A stretch of 64,000 nt of DNA from Streptococcus mitis B6 (lineage in GTDB: Bacteria; Bacillota; Bacilli; Lactobacillales; Streptococcaceae): contig NC_013853.1 in the NCBI RefSeq assembly GCF_000027165.1, forward strand, positions 2,082,612-2,146,611, given 5' to 3'. Of this stretch, positions 40,695 to 52,509 are shown piece after piece. The position numbers were made by a program, and so were the translations under genes. How positions within the stretch are numbered: the stretch's first letter is position 1; each line of letters starts with the position of its first letter. The notes beneath the pieces are model-generated. The model saw nothing but the letters and a program-made list of their open reading frames with translations, was not told the DNA's origin and did not search any database.

Positions 40695-41526
40695 TTAGCG
40701 ACTCCTTGAACTCCTCTATCTTAATCGGTAATCGTTTAAATGACACGCCTCTATCAGCCAATCGTTTACAAAAGGATGTAATTTTAGGTACTCCCAACTG
40801 CACTTCTTCCATAAAGACAACATCTTGAAAGACATCACTTGGTTTACCACCCTTAACTAAACATCCTTTTTCCATCACATAGACTTGATTCGCATATTCA
40901 GCAACATCATCCATCAAATGCGTTACCAAGACAATGGTCATCCCTGACTGGTGGAGTTTTTTGAACAAGTTCATCAACTCTTTTCTCCCTAGAGGATCTA
41001 GGCCTGCTGTGGGTTCATCTAAGACTAATATAGCTGGCTCCATGGCAAGTATGCCTGCAATGGCCACACGTCTCATTTGTCCCCCTGACAGCTCAAACGG
41101 GCTACGATTTAAAAGTGATTCATCAATTCCAACCAGAGCCAGTTTCTCACGCGCAATCTGCTCCGCATCTTCTTCAGAAACTCCAAAATTTTGCGGTCCA
41201 AAAGCAACATCCTTCAAAACCGTTTCTTCAAAGATCTGATTTTCAGCAAACTGAAATACCAAGCCAACCTGTTTTCTAATTTGACGAATATCTTTATTTT
41301 TAGAAGTCGAGGTGATTAAGGTATCAAAAACCCGCACACTCCCTTGGCTTGGCACCAATAAACCATCTAATAGTTGTAAAATAGTTGATTTACCACTACC
41401 TGTGTGGCCAATTAAGGCCGTATAAGAACCATCTTCAATCGTCAAAGAAACATCTGACAAAGCTGTTGAAGCTAAGGGAGTCCCTTCTTGATACGTAAAA
41501 CTCACATTTTCTAGAGCAATTCCCAT
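40687..41526 (-). CDS. ecfA2: ECF transporter ATPase EcfA2
   Basis: A 279-residue ATPase with Walker [11 protein letters not shown], signature [13 protein letters not shown] and Walker [13 protein letters not shown]. It forms a heterodimer with EcfA1 that drives the shared vitamin transporter. It overlaps ecfA1 by 16 bases. Confidence 0.95.
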   Translation of the reverse strand: MGIALENVSFTYQEGTPLASTALSDVSLTIEDGSYTALIGHTGSGKSTILQLLDGLLVPSQGSVRVFDTLITSTSKNKDIRQIRKQVGLVFQFAENQIFEETVLKDVAFGPQNFGVSEEDAEQIAREKLALVGIDESLLNRSPFELSGGQMRRVAIAGILAMEPAILVLDEPTAGLDPLGRKELMNLFKKLHQSGMTIVLVTHLMDDVAEYANQVYVMEKGCLVKGGKPSDVFQDVVFMEEVQLGVPKITSFCKRLADRGVSFKRLPIKIEEFKESLNG

Positions 41527-42338
41527 AGTTTATCCTCTAGCTCACTTTCTGTCAAATAATTTTCAGGCAAATCATAGCCATTCTGATTCAAAGAATGTTT
41601 TAATTGATTGGCAAAAGGATCGTCTAATCCAATTTGATCTAAATCATTACGAGAGAAAAGTTCTCTTGGACTGCTGGTTGATTCAATTTCCCCTTTTTTC
41701 ATGACCAACACACGATCACTCATGGCAACTTCTTCCAAATCATGTGTAATGGAAATGACCGTCATATCATAGTCTTTCCGAATTCCTTTTACTGTCTCAA
41801 TCAGTTCTCTACGTCCCTCAGGATCCAACATACTCGTTGCTTCATCTAAGATTAAAATAGCTGGTCTCAGGGCTACAACACCTGCAATAGCCACACGTTG
41901 CTTTTGGCCACCTGATAGACGCGCTGGTTCTCTCTTTTTAAAGTCCAACATGCCAACCAAATCCAGAGCTTCTTCCACTCTCTTTTTCATTTCTTGACGA
42001 GAAAGTCCCTGATTTTCCAAACCAAAGGCAACATCATCTTCAACAGTCGCTCCAACAAATTGATTGTCTGGATTTTGAAAAACCATACCGATTTGACGAC
42101 GTATATCCCAAACATTTTCCTCAGTCAGCCGTTGGCCATCCATTACAATCTCTCCGGATTCTGCTTCCAGTAAGCCATCAATTAAGCGAACCGTCGTTGA
42201 TTTACCACTACCATTATGCCCTACAATCGAAAGCCATTCTCCACGTTTCACGTGAAACGTAATATCCTTCACATCGTAATATTCCTGACTTTCCTTATAG
42301 CGAAAAGAAAGATTTTTTACATCAATTATTGATTTCAT
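41511..42338 (-). CDS. ecfA1: ECF transporter ATPase EcfA1
   Basis: A 275-residue ATPase with Walker [11 protein letters not shown], signature [13 protein letters not shown] and Walker [13 protein letters not shown]. It overlaps pgsA by four bases. Its coding sequence contains a parS-like site near the 5' end (42244-42259). Confidence 0.95.
   Translation of the reverse strand: MKSIIDVKNLSFRYKESQEYYDVKDITFHVKRGEWLSIVGHNGSGKSTTVRLIDGLLEAESGEIVMDGQRLTEENVWDIRRQIGMVFQNPDNQFVGATVEDDVAFGLENQGLSRQEMKKRVEEALDLVGMLDFKKREPARLSGGQKQRVAIAGVVALRPAILILDEATSMLDPEGRRELIETVKGIRKDYDMTVISITHDLEEVAMSDRVLVMKKGEIESTSSPRELFSRNDLDQIGLDDPFANQLKHSLNQNGYDLPENYLTESELEDKLWELL
42244..42259. other. parS-like ParB binding site in ecfA1
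   Basis: CGTTTCACGTGAAACG contains the perfect 14-base palindromic core of the parS consensus (TGTTTCACGTGAAACA); only the outer pair differs. It is within the origin-proximal region, as expected for chromosomal parS. Confidence 0.85.
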
Positions 42339-42880
42339 TTCGAACCAAATGTCCCTTTAAATACATAGGCACTACCCTTAAAATAATCATAGCCAGAGTA
42401 GATAGTGAAAAACAAGGCTACATAAAGTAGAACTTGACCAAGCAAAGTCCAATGTAATAGCAAGAAAATAATCGCAAACATCTGACTGAATGTTTTAATT
42501 TTTCCAGGCATGGCTGCTGCTAAAACTGTTCCACCAGTTTCAACCAATAAAAGTCTTAAACCTGTCACAGCCAACTCACGACAGATGATCACTGCAACAA
42601 TCCAAGCCGGAGCCATTCCTAACTCAATCAGCATAATAAAAGCCGACATAACTAGTAGCTTATCCGCCATAGGATCTGCAAATTTACCAAAATTACTAAC
42701 CACATTCCATCTACGAGCTAAATATCCATCTAAATAGTCTGTAATACTGGCAATAGCAAAGATAATAGCTGCTAGCATATGACTCTCTATCGAATTTCCT
42801 ACTGTTAAAATAAAGATAAAAATAGGTATAAAGAGAATTCGACCTATTGTTAAGATATTTGGAATTTGTTCTTTTTTCAT
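42335..42880 (-). CDS. pgsA: phosphatidylglycerophosphate synthase
   Basis: A 181-residue membrane enzyme that joins CDP-diacylglycerol and glycerol 3-phosphate. The CDP-alcohol phosphotransferase motif DYLDGYLARRWN...GKFADPMADK is complete. It sits 10 bases after rodZ and overlaps ecfA1. Confidence 0.96.
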   Translation of the reverse strand: MKKEQIPNILTIGRILFIPIFIFILTVGNSIESHMLAAIIFAIASITDYLDGYLARRWNVVSNFGKFADPMADKLLVMSAFIMLIELGMAPAWIVAVIICRELAVTGLRLLLVETGGTVLAAAMPGKIKTFSQMFAIIFLLLHWTLLGQVLLYVALFFTIYSGYDYFKGSAYVFKGTFGSK

Positions 42881-42890
42881 TCGTTTTTCC

Positions 42891-43718
42891 TTAATTTTTA
42901 GTAAAGGTTACAGCGATTTTTCCAGTCTGAGCTGTTAATTTCGATAAATCAACAGTCTGATTGTCTACTGTTAAGGCAACACCTTTGACAACACCTAAAG
43001 TAATGGTCACAGGATTTTTAGTTGAAACGCTTGTTTCCGCACTTTTATTATCCGGTGATAAAGTCACACCACCCTCAAGATCACTTTCTGAAACACTAAC
43101 CCAACTTCTAGCATCTGACACTGATAATTGCAACTTTGCAGTTTCCTTGCTCGTTTTATAAGCAACTTCTACTCGATTTCCTTCACCTGATACCGTTATA
43201 GCTGGTTCAATATTAGAAGAACTACTAGATGAGCTACTGCTTGAAGATGAAGTTACAAAACTAGTCGAGCTTGTTGCCTGGACCACACTATAACTAGACC
43301 CAGATGAACGCTCAGGTTGAGTCTGGAGATAATTCCAAACATAACAAGTCACAAATATTACAATCGATAGTGCAAAGAGTATAAAATAAAATAAAGGTAA
43401 AAATGATGTCCTATTTTTCTTACTTGAACGTCTCCTGCCTGTCAACTCCTCTTCATCAACATCTACTTCCTCATAAGTAATCATGCTCCCAGAATCATAA
43501 GCATCCAAGACAATTCGCTCATCAAGTTCAACTGCCCACGCATACTTTCTCAAAAAAGAACGAGTATAAAATGGACTAGGAAGTTGATCAAAATCATCAT
43601 CTTCCATTGCCTCCAACATATCCAACTGAATTTCTGTTTTTTTATGTAATTCTTCTAAAGTCAACCCTTGGTTGGTTCTAGCTAAACGTAAAACCTCACC
43701 AATTGTTTTTTTCCTCAT
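42891..43718 (-). CDS. rodZ: RodZ-like cell shape protein
   Basis: A 275-residue protein with an N-terminal helix-turn-helix domain (IGEVLRLARTNQGLTLEELHKKT), a membrane helix (about residues 105-127), a Ser-rich linker and a C-terminal beta-rich domain (DUF4115-like). It belongs to the elongation machinery. The ATG at 43718 is preferred because the AGGA sits directly against the alternative ATG three codons upstream. Confidence 0.9.
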   Translation of the reverse strand: MRKKTIGEVLRLARTNQGLTLEELHKKTEIQLDMLEAMEDDDFDQLPSPFYTRSFLRKYAWAVELDERIVLDAYDSGSMITYEEVDVDEEELTGRRRSSKKNRTSFLPLFYFILFALSIVIFVTCYVWNYLQTQPERSSGSSYSVVQATSSTSFVTSSSSSSSSSSSSNIEPAITVSGEGNRVEVAYKTSKETAKLQLSVSDARSWVSVSESDLEGGVTLSPDNKSAETSVSTKNPVTITLGVVKGVALTVDNQTVDLSKLTAQTGKIAVTFTKN

Positions 43719-43759
43719 ACTTGTCATTCCTTCTTTCTAGTGTCTATTATGATTAGTTG

Positions 43760-45043
43760 CTACGATGGAAATATTGTAAAATCAACTATGTCACCATCAT
43801 CTATTAAATGGTGTCCAGCATCAAGGACATCCTCTAAAGTAATTTCCTGTAAAATTTTCGGCAAATCGAAAATTGTCTCACCTTGTCCAAAAGCATCATA
43901 CTGCGTTGCAATAAATTCAAGAGAGTTCATGCTACTAAAAAATTCTCCAAACATCTCTCTTTTGATAATATCTAAATGATCCTCTGTAATATCTATATCC
44001 TTTGTAAATTTACGAATAGCCTTCCTAAACTGATGAGATAAAGCAACTGGCTCTTTTGTATCCATTGTCAACATGACAAAATGAAAGCGACTTGTTACTT
44101 CAATTTCAAGAGATAGGGAAGCATCTATTTTACCTGATTCATATAACTTTTGAAAACGATCCGAAGTCCAACCAAACATCATTGCAAACAATAATTTTAA
44201 TAAAATATGATGTCGATAGCAATCCGCCTCAGCAACTTCTCGATTACCTCTAATTCCAATCGCTAGTTTGGGAGAAGATACTTCCATTCTCATACTGTCT
44301 GTTTGCTTTACATCTTGTAAAACAAACTTTTCTCTTGCTACATCCTGAACATCTAAATCTTTCAGTTCTTTGCTTTCAAAATAGTCCTGTACTCTTTCCA
44401 CATCAAAATTACCAACTAAAAACAGAGACATGTTTACAGGTTTGTAATATCTTGTGAAATTTTCTTGCAAATTAGTTAGATTGATTTGGGAAATGGACTC
44501 CTCACTTCCAACTATATCAGTTGCTAAAGGTGTGCCAGGATACAAATTTGCTAAAGTTGAAAAGAATAAACACGAATCTGGATCATCTTGATACATTTCT
44601 CGTTCTTGCTGAATAATATCCTGCTCTCTTAAAATGGAATCTTCAGTAAAATGTACTGATGTTACCAATTCATCAAGTAACTCTAAATTTTCTAAAAAAT
44701 GATCCGTTGCTGAAAAAAGATAGCTTGTTTTTGTAAAGCTTGTAAAGGCATTGCTATCCGCACCTAGACTCGTAAAAGCTGACATCAAATCGCTAGAATC
44801 TTCTCTCTCAAATAATTTATGTTCAAGAAAATGAGCAATTCCTACAGGATATTCTTTTACATTTCCGTCAACGTCTGTGACAAGCGTATCTATCGAACCA
44901 AACTGGACAGTTACACTCCCGTAAACCTCTTTAAATTCCTTTTTAGGCAAAAGAGCAACTGTCAATCCGTTGGCCAAACGAGTTTGATAAACCATTTCTT
45001 TTACAGCTGGATAGTATTTTTCTTCAAAAACAACCTTTGTCAT
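43760..45043 (-). CDS. M16 family peptidase, active subunit (YmfH-like)
   Basis: A 427-residue pitrilysin-family protein with an intact zinc motif HFLEH (in GIAHFLEHKLFE) and the downstream acidic ligand expected near TEDSILREQDIIQQE. It is the catalytic member of a pair with the next gene, which it overlaps by four bases. The pair precedes rodZ and pgsA, as in other Firmicutes; the substrate is unknown. Confidence 0.9.
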   Translation of the reverse strand: MTKVVFEEKYYPAVKEMVYQTRLANGLTVALLPKKEFKEVYGSVTVQFGSIDTLVTDVDGNVKEYPVGIAHFLEHKLFEREDSSDLMSAFTSLGADSNAFTSFTKTSYLFSATDHFLENLELLDELVTSVHFTEDSILREQDIIQQEREMYQDDPDSCLFFSTLANLYPGTPLATDIVGSEESISQINLTNLQENFTRYYKPVNMSLFLVGNFDVERVQDYFESKELKDLDVQDVAREKFVLQDVKQTDSMRMEVSSPKLAIGIRGNREVAEADCYRHHILLKLLFAMMFGWTSDRFQKLYESGKIDASLSLEIEVTSRFHFVMLTMDTKEPVALSHQFRKAIRKFTKDIDITEDHLDIIKREMFGEFFSSMNSLEFIATQYDAFGQGETIFDLPKILQEITLEDVLDAGHHLIDDGDIVDFTIFPS

Positions 45044-46290
45044 TCTATTCCTTCCATAAAGTAAATCGCCTGTAGTTTCACATTATTAGCTGCTCTACAA
45101 ATAGCATCTTTGTCAACTTGCTTGAGTTTTGCAATCCAACCTTTAAAGTCTGCTGAAGATTTTCCAAGTAAGGCATTTTGATAAGCACGTTCAATCAATG
45201 AAGATTGATTATCTTGAGAAAGCAACAAAGACCGACGAATCATTTCCTTTGTCTGCTCCAGCTCAAGCTCTGTAAAATAACCTTTTTTTAAATCAAGTAA
45301 TTGATTATTCATCATTTTTCGAGCCTGATTCCGATTTTCTCGATCAATGCCAGCATACATCCTCAAGAATCCACTAAACAAATCAAGCTGACTTGAAATA
45401 GTATAAGCCAATCCAGCATTTTCACGGACATTTGTAAATAGTTTAGAGTGAGCAAATCCACCCAGTAAACCATTCATTACAATCATGGGTAAATGTTGCT
45501 CCTCACCATATTCAGAAGGGCAATGATAACCTAATTCCAAAATGGATTGTCCCACATTTTTCCGAACCATAACTTCCTTAAGGATATTCGAATAAGGTTG
45601 ACAATACTGAACCGTCACATCTCCTTTTCGACCTTTAAAGCCAAATGATTCTAATACATTTTGAATTTCAACCTCATTAAAATCACCTAGGAAAAAGAAA
45701 TCGATTCGATCATTGGCCAAGAATTCTTGGAAACAAGAATAAGAACTCTGTGGAGTTTCATCTAAAATACGATTTCGTAAATCACTATATTCCAATTGAA
45801 GACGTTCATCATGAAAAAACAATTTATCCAATTCTTTATGTGCAAAATAAAAAGAATCATCCATATCAGCTGCTAAACTTGCTAGCAATTGTTTTTTCTC
45901 AATTTCAAATAAGGCCGAATCAAACCCATTATCAACTACTACGGGGGAAAAAAGAGTTTCTTTTACTAGTTCCAAAACCTGAGAATTTAGCACATTTTTC
46001 CTACTCAAAAACTCATCACGAACATAGGTAAATGTCAATTCTACAATGTGACTTTGCCCTCTTCTGAAACAATTGGTTGACATATCTGTACCGTATAGAC
46101 TGGCTAAATGTCTTCTCAAATCTTGAGAAGTGGGGTACATCTGGTTGGACGTTTCTAGCATACTCGCACTCAACATGCGACCTGCAATCATATCAAGAGA
46201 TAATGGAGCGGTAAAACGAACGGTAATTTTGTTCGTTTTAAACTTTTTTGATTGGATAAAATGTGTTGAAATTCCATGCACTAACTCCAT
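45040..46290 (-). CDS. M16 family peptidase homologue, inactive subunit (YmfF-like)
   Basis: A 416-residue M16 homologue. The segment matching the catalytic HxxEH reads SASMLETS, so the zinc ligands are missing and the protein is probably a structural partner of the active subunit downstream. It retains the family's C-terminal half with GGFAHSKLFTNVRENAGLAY. It is the first gene of the peptidase-rodZ-pgsA-ecf series. Confidence 0.88.
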   Translation of the reverse strand: MELVHGISTHFIQSKKFKTNKITVRFTAPLSLDMIAGRMLSASMLETSNQMYPTSQDLRRHLASLYGTDMSTNCFRRGQSHIVELTFTYVRDEFLSRKNVLNSQVLELVKETLFSPVVVDNGFDSALFEIEKKQLLASLAADMDDSFYFAHKELDKLFFHDERLQLEYSDLRNRILDETPQSSYSCFQEFLANDRIDFFFLGDFNEVEIQNVLESFGFKGRKGDVTVQYCQPYSNILKEVMVRKNVGQSILELGYHCPSEYGEEQHLPMIVMNGLLGGFAHSKLFTNVRENAGLAYTISSQLDLFSGFLRMYAGIDRENRNQARKMMNNQLLDLKKGYFTELELEQTKEMIRRSLLLSQDNQSSLIERAYQNALLGKSSADFKGWIAKLKQVDKDAICRAANNVKLQAIYFMEGIE

Positions 46291-46432
46291 TGCTTACCTC
46301 CTTATATACAGGCTTCTATTATATCACGAAAACCTGAAATTTTCTTGTTCTCTGTAACACTTTTGAAATAAAAATCGCTTACATTTCTCCCTGTTCCTCT
46401 CACTATTTTTAGGAAAATATGGTATAATACCA

Positions 46433-46438
46433 AAGATT
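46433..46438 (+). promoter_or_regulatory. yaaA-recF promoter -10
   Basis: TATGGTATAATAC contains an extended -10 (TGG plus TATAAT at 46433-46438), 10 bases before the yaaA start codon; the transcript leader is therefore very short. Confidence 0.7.
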
Positions 46439-46448
46439 GAGGTGAATT

Positions 46449-46817
46449 ATGGAATACAAATTATTTGAAAAATTTATTACCCTCCAAGCACTACTCAAAG
46501 AACTTGGAATTACACATAGCGGAGGAGCTATTAAATCATTTCTCTCTGAACATGCTGTTTACTTTAATGGGGAATTAGAGAGTCGTCGCGGTAAAAAACT
46601 TCGTATTGGCGATAAAGTTGACATCCCTGACATGAATATTGACATCTTGTTGACACAACCTACTTCTGAGGAGAAAGAGGAATATCAAGCTGATAAAGTT
46701 GAAAAAGAACGGATCGCTAAACTTGTCAGAGAGATGAATAAGGGATTTAAAAGAGACAAATCGAAACCTACTTCATCACCTAAAAGCAAACAAGCTCCAC
46801 GATTCCCTGGTAGATAA
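46449..46817 (+). CDS. yaaA: S4-domain protein YaaA
   Basis: A 122-residue protein with an S4 RNA-binding fold in the first 65 residues ([23 protein letters not shown]...[10 protein letters not shown]) and a lysine-rich tail. It is found next to recF in many Firmicutes; a role in ribosome large subunit function has been proposed. It starts the yaaA-recF unit, two bases before recF. Confidence 0.9.
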   Translation: MEYKLFEKFITLQALLKELGITHSGGAIKSFLSEHAVYFNGELESRRGKKLRIGDKVDIPDMNIDILLTQPTSEEKEEYQADKVEKERIAKLVREMNKGFKRDKSKPTSSPKSKQAPRFPGR

Positions 46818-46819
46818 TC

Positions 46820-47917
46820 ATGTGGCTACAAAACCTATCTCTCAAGACTTTTCGTAACTACAAAGAGACGAAAATAGACTTTAATCCTAAATTGAATGTC
46901 TTTTTAGGACGCAATGCACAAGGTAAAACAAATATGTTAGAGGCTATCTATTTTTTAGCCTTAACACGCAGTCATCGAACTCGAACAGATAAAAATCTCA
47001 TTCATTTTGATGAGGAACAGCTTCATCTTTCAGGTCTTGTTCAGAAAAAAACTGGATCCATTCCTCTCGAAATCGAACTAACACAAAAAGGGCGTGTGAC
47101 AAAAGTTAATCATTTAAAACAGGCACGACTTTCAGATTATGTCGGACACATGAATGTTGTCTTATTTGCTCCTGAAGATTTACAACTAATTAAAGGAGCA
47201 CCTTCGGTTCGACGAAAATTCATTGATATGGAGCTTGGGCAAATTAAGCCAATCTATTTATCAGATTTAACCAATTATAACCACATCCTAAAGCAAAGAA
47301 ACACTTACCTAAAATCAGCTCAAAAAATAGATGAAACCTTCCTTTCAGTCTTAGATGATCAGCTAGTCGATTATGGATGTCGTGTGATGAATCACCGCTT
47401 AGATTTCATAAAAAAACTAGAATATTTTGGGTGTAAGAAACATTTTGAACTCTCTAATCAGATTGAAGAGTTGTCAATATCCTATCAATCTTCTGTCAAT
47501 ATAACTGACAATCAAAACTTATCCGAATCTTTCAAAATTGCTTTAGAAAAAAGTAGATCCAGAGATTTATTTAAAAAGAATACTGGTGTCGGTCCTCATC
47601 GAGATGACATTTCTTTTTATCTAAACGGGATGGATGCTAGTTTCGGAAGTCAAGGCCAACATCGTAGTCTCGTCCTCTCGATAAAATTAGCAGAAATCGA
47701 GTTAATGGAAAGCATTACTACAGAATCTCCAATATTACTGCTTGACGATGTTATGAGCGAACTTGACAACACTAGACAACTAAAATTATTAGAAACGATT
47801 TCTCATTCAATCCAAACCTTTATCACAACAACAAGCTTAGATCATCTTCAAAATCTACCAGAAAATCTAAGTATCTTCACTATTCAGGATGGTAAAGTTT
47901 TTGTAAATTACAATTGA
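46820..47917 (+). CDS. recF: DNA repair protein RecF
   Basis: A 365-residue SMC-like ATPase that helps load RecA at gaps. Walker A is [15 protein letters not shown], the signature region is [16 protein letters not shown] and Walker B is [12 protein letters not shown]. It lies two bases after yaaA and ends at a bidirectional terminator shared with guaB. Confidence 0.97.
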   Translation: MWLQNLSLKTFRNYKETKIDFNPKLNVFLGRNAQGKTNMLEAIYFLALTRSHRTRTDKNLIHFDEEQLHLSGLVQKKTGSIPLEIELTQKGRVTKVNHLKQARLSDYVGHMNVVLFAPEDLQLIKGAPSVRRKFIDMELGQIKPIYLSDLTNYNHILKQRNTYLKSAQKIDETFLSVLDDQLVDYGCRVMNHRLDFIKKLEYFGCKKHFELSNQIEELSISYQSSVNITDNQNLSESFKIALEKSRSRDLFKKNTGVGPHRDDISFYLNGMDASFGSQGQHRSLVLSIKLAEIELMESITTESPILLLDDVMSELDNTRQLKLLETISHSIQTFITTTSLDHLQNLPENLSIFTIQDGKVFVNYN

Positions 47918-47926
47918 CAATATTGT

Positions 47927-47958
47927 AAAAGAACTCCTGTTTCCACGGGAGTTCTTTT
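47927..47958. terminator. bidirectional terminator recF/guaB
   Basis: AAAAGAACTCC and GGAGTTCTTTT form a perfect stem with a ten-base loop; A- and T-runs make it usable from both sides. Confidence 0.9.
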
Positions 47959-47967
47959 CATTGTTTT

Positions 47968-49524
<1,557 letters not shown>

Positions 49525-49547
49525 TCAAATATTACAGGGGTAAATAA

Positions 49548-49582
49548 AAACTATCTTTTCTTCGAGATAGAAATGATAGTTT
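49548..49582 (-). terminator. terminator of trpS
   Basis: AAACTATC and GATAGTTT form the outer stem, followed on the minus strand by TTATTTAC; a second copy of GATAG in the loop allows an alternative fold. Confidence 0.65.
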
Positions 49583-49596
49583 CTTGTAAAATAAAC

Positions 49597-50622
49597 TTAG
49601 TTAAAGTAATGAAGTCCCATTGCTCCTTTAACCTCAGATAGGGTTTGACCTGCAACTTCACGCGCTCTTTCACTACCTTTTTGAAGCATATTATAAACTT
49701 CTCCCATATCCTTAGCAAATTCAATACGGCGCTCACGAATAGGACCAAGTTCACGTTCTAATATTTCAAGTAGATAACGCTTGGTTTTCACATCACCAAG
49801 ACCACCTCGTTGATAATGTTCTTTCATGTCAGTAATTTCTTGAGCATCTTCTGGACGACCGAAAACATCTAGATAATGGAAAACCATATTTCCCTCAATC
49901 TTACCTGGATCTTCCACTCGAATATGATCTGGATCTGTATACATACTCATCACTTTTTTACGCAAAGTATCCGCATCATCAGCTAAATAAATACCATTAT
50001 TGAGTGATTTAGACATTTTAGCATTTCCATCTAAACCAGGCAAACGCCCTGCTCTCTCATTTTCTGGATAAATACCTTCCGGCTCTACCAAGACATCACA
50101 GTTATATGCATTATTAAAAGAACGAACAATCTCGCGAGTTTGCTCAATCATGGGTTTCTGATCTGTCCCAACAGGAACATAATTAGCCTTGAAAGCTGTG
50201 ATGTCAGCTGCTTGAGCTATTGGATAAACCAAGAATCCTGTCGGAATGCTTTCTCCAAATCCTTTCTGAGCAATCTCTGTCTTGACTGTTGGATTGCGCT
50301 CCAAACGTGCTAATGAAACTAGATTCATATAATACATAGATAGTTCAGCCAACTCTGGAATTTGGCTTTGAATAAAGATAGTTGATTTACTTGGATCCAA
50401 TCCAACTGCGAGATAATCCAAAGCCACATTTCCGATAGACTCTACAATGGTTTGAGGGTCTTTAGCATGATCTGTCAAAGCTTGTTGGTCAGCCAAGAAC
50501 ACAAACATATCATACTTATCCACTTCCTGTAATAATACTCGATTTTTTAGACTTCCAACATAATGTCCAATATGCAATTTTCCTGTTGGACGGTCTCCTG
50601 TTAAAATAATGGGTTTAGTCAT
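49597..50622 (-). CDS. trpS: tryptophanyl-tRNA synthetase
   Basis: A 341-residue class I synthetase with the HIGH-type motif [14 protein letters not shown] and the KMSKS loop [10 protein letters not shown]. The extended form after KMSKS resembles the TrpRS type found in streptococci rather than the Bacillus type. Its upstream region has a -10 TATAAT near 50653 but no T-box. Confidence 0.96.
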   Translation of the reverse strand: MTKPIILTGDRPTGKLHIGHYVGSLKNRVLLQEVDKYDMFVFLADQQALTDHAKDPQTIVESIGNVALDYLAVGLDPSKSTIFIQSQIPELAELSMYYMNLVSLARLERNPTVKTEIAQKGFGESIPTGFLVYPIAQAADITAFKANYVPVGTDQKPMIEQTREIVRSFNNAYNCDVLVEPEGIYPENERAGRLPGLDGNAKMSKSLNNGIYLADDADTLRKKVMSMYTDPDHIRVEDPGKIEGNMVFHYLDVFGRPEDAQEITDMKEHYQRGGLGDVKTKRYLLEILERELGPIRERRIEFAKDMGEVYNMLQKGSERAREVAGQTLSEVKGAMGLHYFN

Positions 50623-50732
50623 TTTGTTCTCCTTCGATATAGTCCCTTCAATTATAGCATTTTTTTAATGAAATAACTGTAATTTATCAAAATAAATCAG
50701 CCTTGCTATTTATGAATTCGTGTAAAGTATGC

Positions 50733-50749
50733 TGTAAATATAATTTACA
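50733..50749. promoter_or_regulatory. 17-base palindrome upstream of ABC-F gene
   Basis: TGTAAATATAATTTACA is a perfect 7-3-7 palindrome. It lies about 20 bases upstream of a promoter (TTGAAT 50770-50775, 17 bases, TAGAAT 50793-50798) that reads into the ABC-F gene. An extra outer half site GTGTAAA lies at 50720-50726. The binding protein is not known to me. Confidence 0.6.
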
Positions 50750-50827
50750 CAAAATTGACAGATAAAAATTTGAATATTTCCGTATTTTCTAGTAGAATAA
50801 ATATATTACACATATAGGAGAAAAACA

Positions 50828-52450
50828 TTGCTTACAGTATCTGATGTTTCACTACGTTTTAGTGATCGCAAACTTTTTGATGATGTCAATATCAAATTTA
50901 CAGAAGGAAATACTTACGGATTAATCGGTGCTAATGGTGCCGGAAAATCTACCTTTTTAAAAATTTTAGCCGGAGATATCGAACCTACTACTGGTCACAT
51001 CTCTCTTGGTCCAGATGAACGTCTCTCTGTTCTTCGTCAAAATCACTTTGACTATGAAGATGAACGTGCCATTGATGTTGTTATCATGGGAAATGAAAAA
51101 CTTTATAGCATCATGAAAGAGAAAGATGCCATCTACATGAAGGAAGATTTCTCAGATGAGGATGGAGTGCGTGCTGCCGAACTTGAAGGAGAGTTTGCCG
51201 AGCTTGGAGGATGGGAAGCAGAAAGTGAAGCCTCTCAACTCCTTCAAAACCTAAATATCCCAGAAGAATTGCACTATCAAAATATGAGTGAATTGGCCAA
51301 CGGTGAAAAAGTAAAGGTTCTCCTCGCCAAAGCACTTTTTGGTAAACCAGATGTTCTTCTTTTAGACGAGCCGACCAATGGTTTGGATATCCAATCTATT
51401 ACTTGGTTAGAAGATTTCTTGATTGACTTTGATAACACAGTCATAGTAGTATCCCATGACCGTCACTTCTTGAATAAAGTATGTACCCACATGGCAGACC
51501 TTGACTTTGGAAAAATCAAACTCTATGTCGGAAACTACGACTTCTGGAAGGAGTCTTCTGAACTCGCTGCTAAATTGCTAGCAGACCGTAATGCCAAAGC
51601 AGAAGAAAAAATTAAACAATTGCAAGAATTCGTTGCTCGTTTTTCTGCCAATGCTTCTAAATCAAGACAAGCAACATCACGTAAAAAAATGCTTGATAAG
51701 ATTGAACTAGAAGAGATTGTACCATCCAGTCGTAAATATCCATTTATCAACTTTAAAGCTGAGCGTGAAATTGGTAATGATCTCTTGACAGTAGAAAATC
51801 TAACTGTAAAGATTGATGGTGAGACTATTTTAGATAATATCAGCTTTATCTTGCGTCCAGGTGATAAGACAGCGCTTATTGGGCAGAATGACATCCAAAC
51901 GACTACATTAATTCGTGCAATCATGGGAGATATTGACTATGAAGGAACTGTCAAGTGGGGAGTTACAACTAGTCAATCTTACCTGCCAAAAGATAACTCA
52001 GCTGATTTTGCAGGGGAAGAATCAATTCTTGACTGGTTGCGTCAATTCGCAAGTAAAGAAGAAGATGACAATACTTTCCTACGTGGTTTCCTCGGCCGTA
52101 TGCTCTTCTCTGGAGATGAAGTTAACAAACCTGTAAACGTCTTGTCAGGAGGAGAAAAAGTCCGCGTCATGCTTTCCAAACTCATGCTCTTGAAATCAAA
52201 TGTTCTTGTCCTCGATGATCCAACCAATCACTTGGACCTGGAATCTATCTCAAGCTTGAACGATGGATTGAAAAACTTTAAAGAATCAATCATCTTTGCC
52301 AGTCATGACCACGAGTTTATTCAAACTCTAGCTAACCATATCATTGTCTTGTCTAAAAATGGCGTCATCGACCGTATCGATGAAACCTATGATGAATTCC
52401 TAGAGAATGCAGAAGTACAAGCAAAAGTTAAAGAACTTTGGAAAGACTAA
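50828..52450 (+). CDS. ABC-F family ATPase (YkpA/YbiT-like)
   Basis: A 540-residue cytoplasmic protein with two ABC domains and a linker, the layout of ribosome-associated ABC-F factors. The first domain has Walker A GANGAGKSTF and Walker B LLLDEPTNGLD but an altered signature (SELANGEKVK). The second has LSGGEKVRVML and VLDDPTNHLD, but its Walker A reads GQNDIQTTTL without the usual GK. The start is TTG at 50828, supported by AGGAG at a 7-base spacing. Likely role is in translation, not transport or resistance. Confidence 0.9.
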   Translation: MLTVSDVSLRFSDRKLFDDVNIKFTEGNTYGLIGANGAGKSTFLKILAGDIEPTTGHISLGPDERLSVLRQNHFDYEDERAIDVVIMGNEKLYSIMKEKDAIYMKEDFSDEDGVRAAELEGEFAELGGWEAESEASQLLQNLNIPEELHYQNMSELANGEKVKVLLAKALFGKPDVLLLDEPTNGLDIQSITWLEDFLIDFDNTVIVVSHDRHFLNKVCTHMADLDFGKIKLYVGNYDFWKESSELAAKLLADRNAKAEEKIKQLQEFVARFSANASKSRQATSRKKMLDKIELEEIVPSSRKYPFINFKAEREIGNDLLTVENLTVKIDGETILDNISFILRPGDKTALIGQNDIQTTTLIRAIMGDIDYEGTVKWGVTTSQSYLPKDNSADFAGEESILDWLRQFASKEEDDNTFLRGFLGRMLFSGDEVNKPVNVLSGGEKVRVMLSKLMLLKSNVLVLDDPTNHLDLESISSLNDGLKNFKESIIFASHDHEFIQTLANHIIVLSKNGVIDRIDETYDEFLENAEVQAKVKELWKD

Positions 52451-52458
52451 AAAAATTC

Positions 52459-52489
52459 AAAACTCAGTTGGGTTAACCAGCTGAGTTTT
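52459..52489 (+). terminator. terminator of ABC-F gene
   Basis: AAAACTCAG and CTGAGTTTT form a nine-base stem with further pairing inside, followed by CT and AT-rich sequence. Confidence 0.8.
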
Positions 52490-52509
52490 CTAACATTTTA
52501 TGAGGTAAC

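Noticed and set aside
50623..50827. T-box or other amino acid leader before trpS
   Set aside because: No T-box sequence and no antiterminator pair could be found in the short leader.
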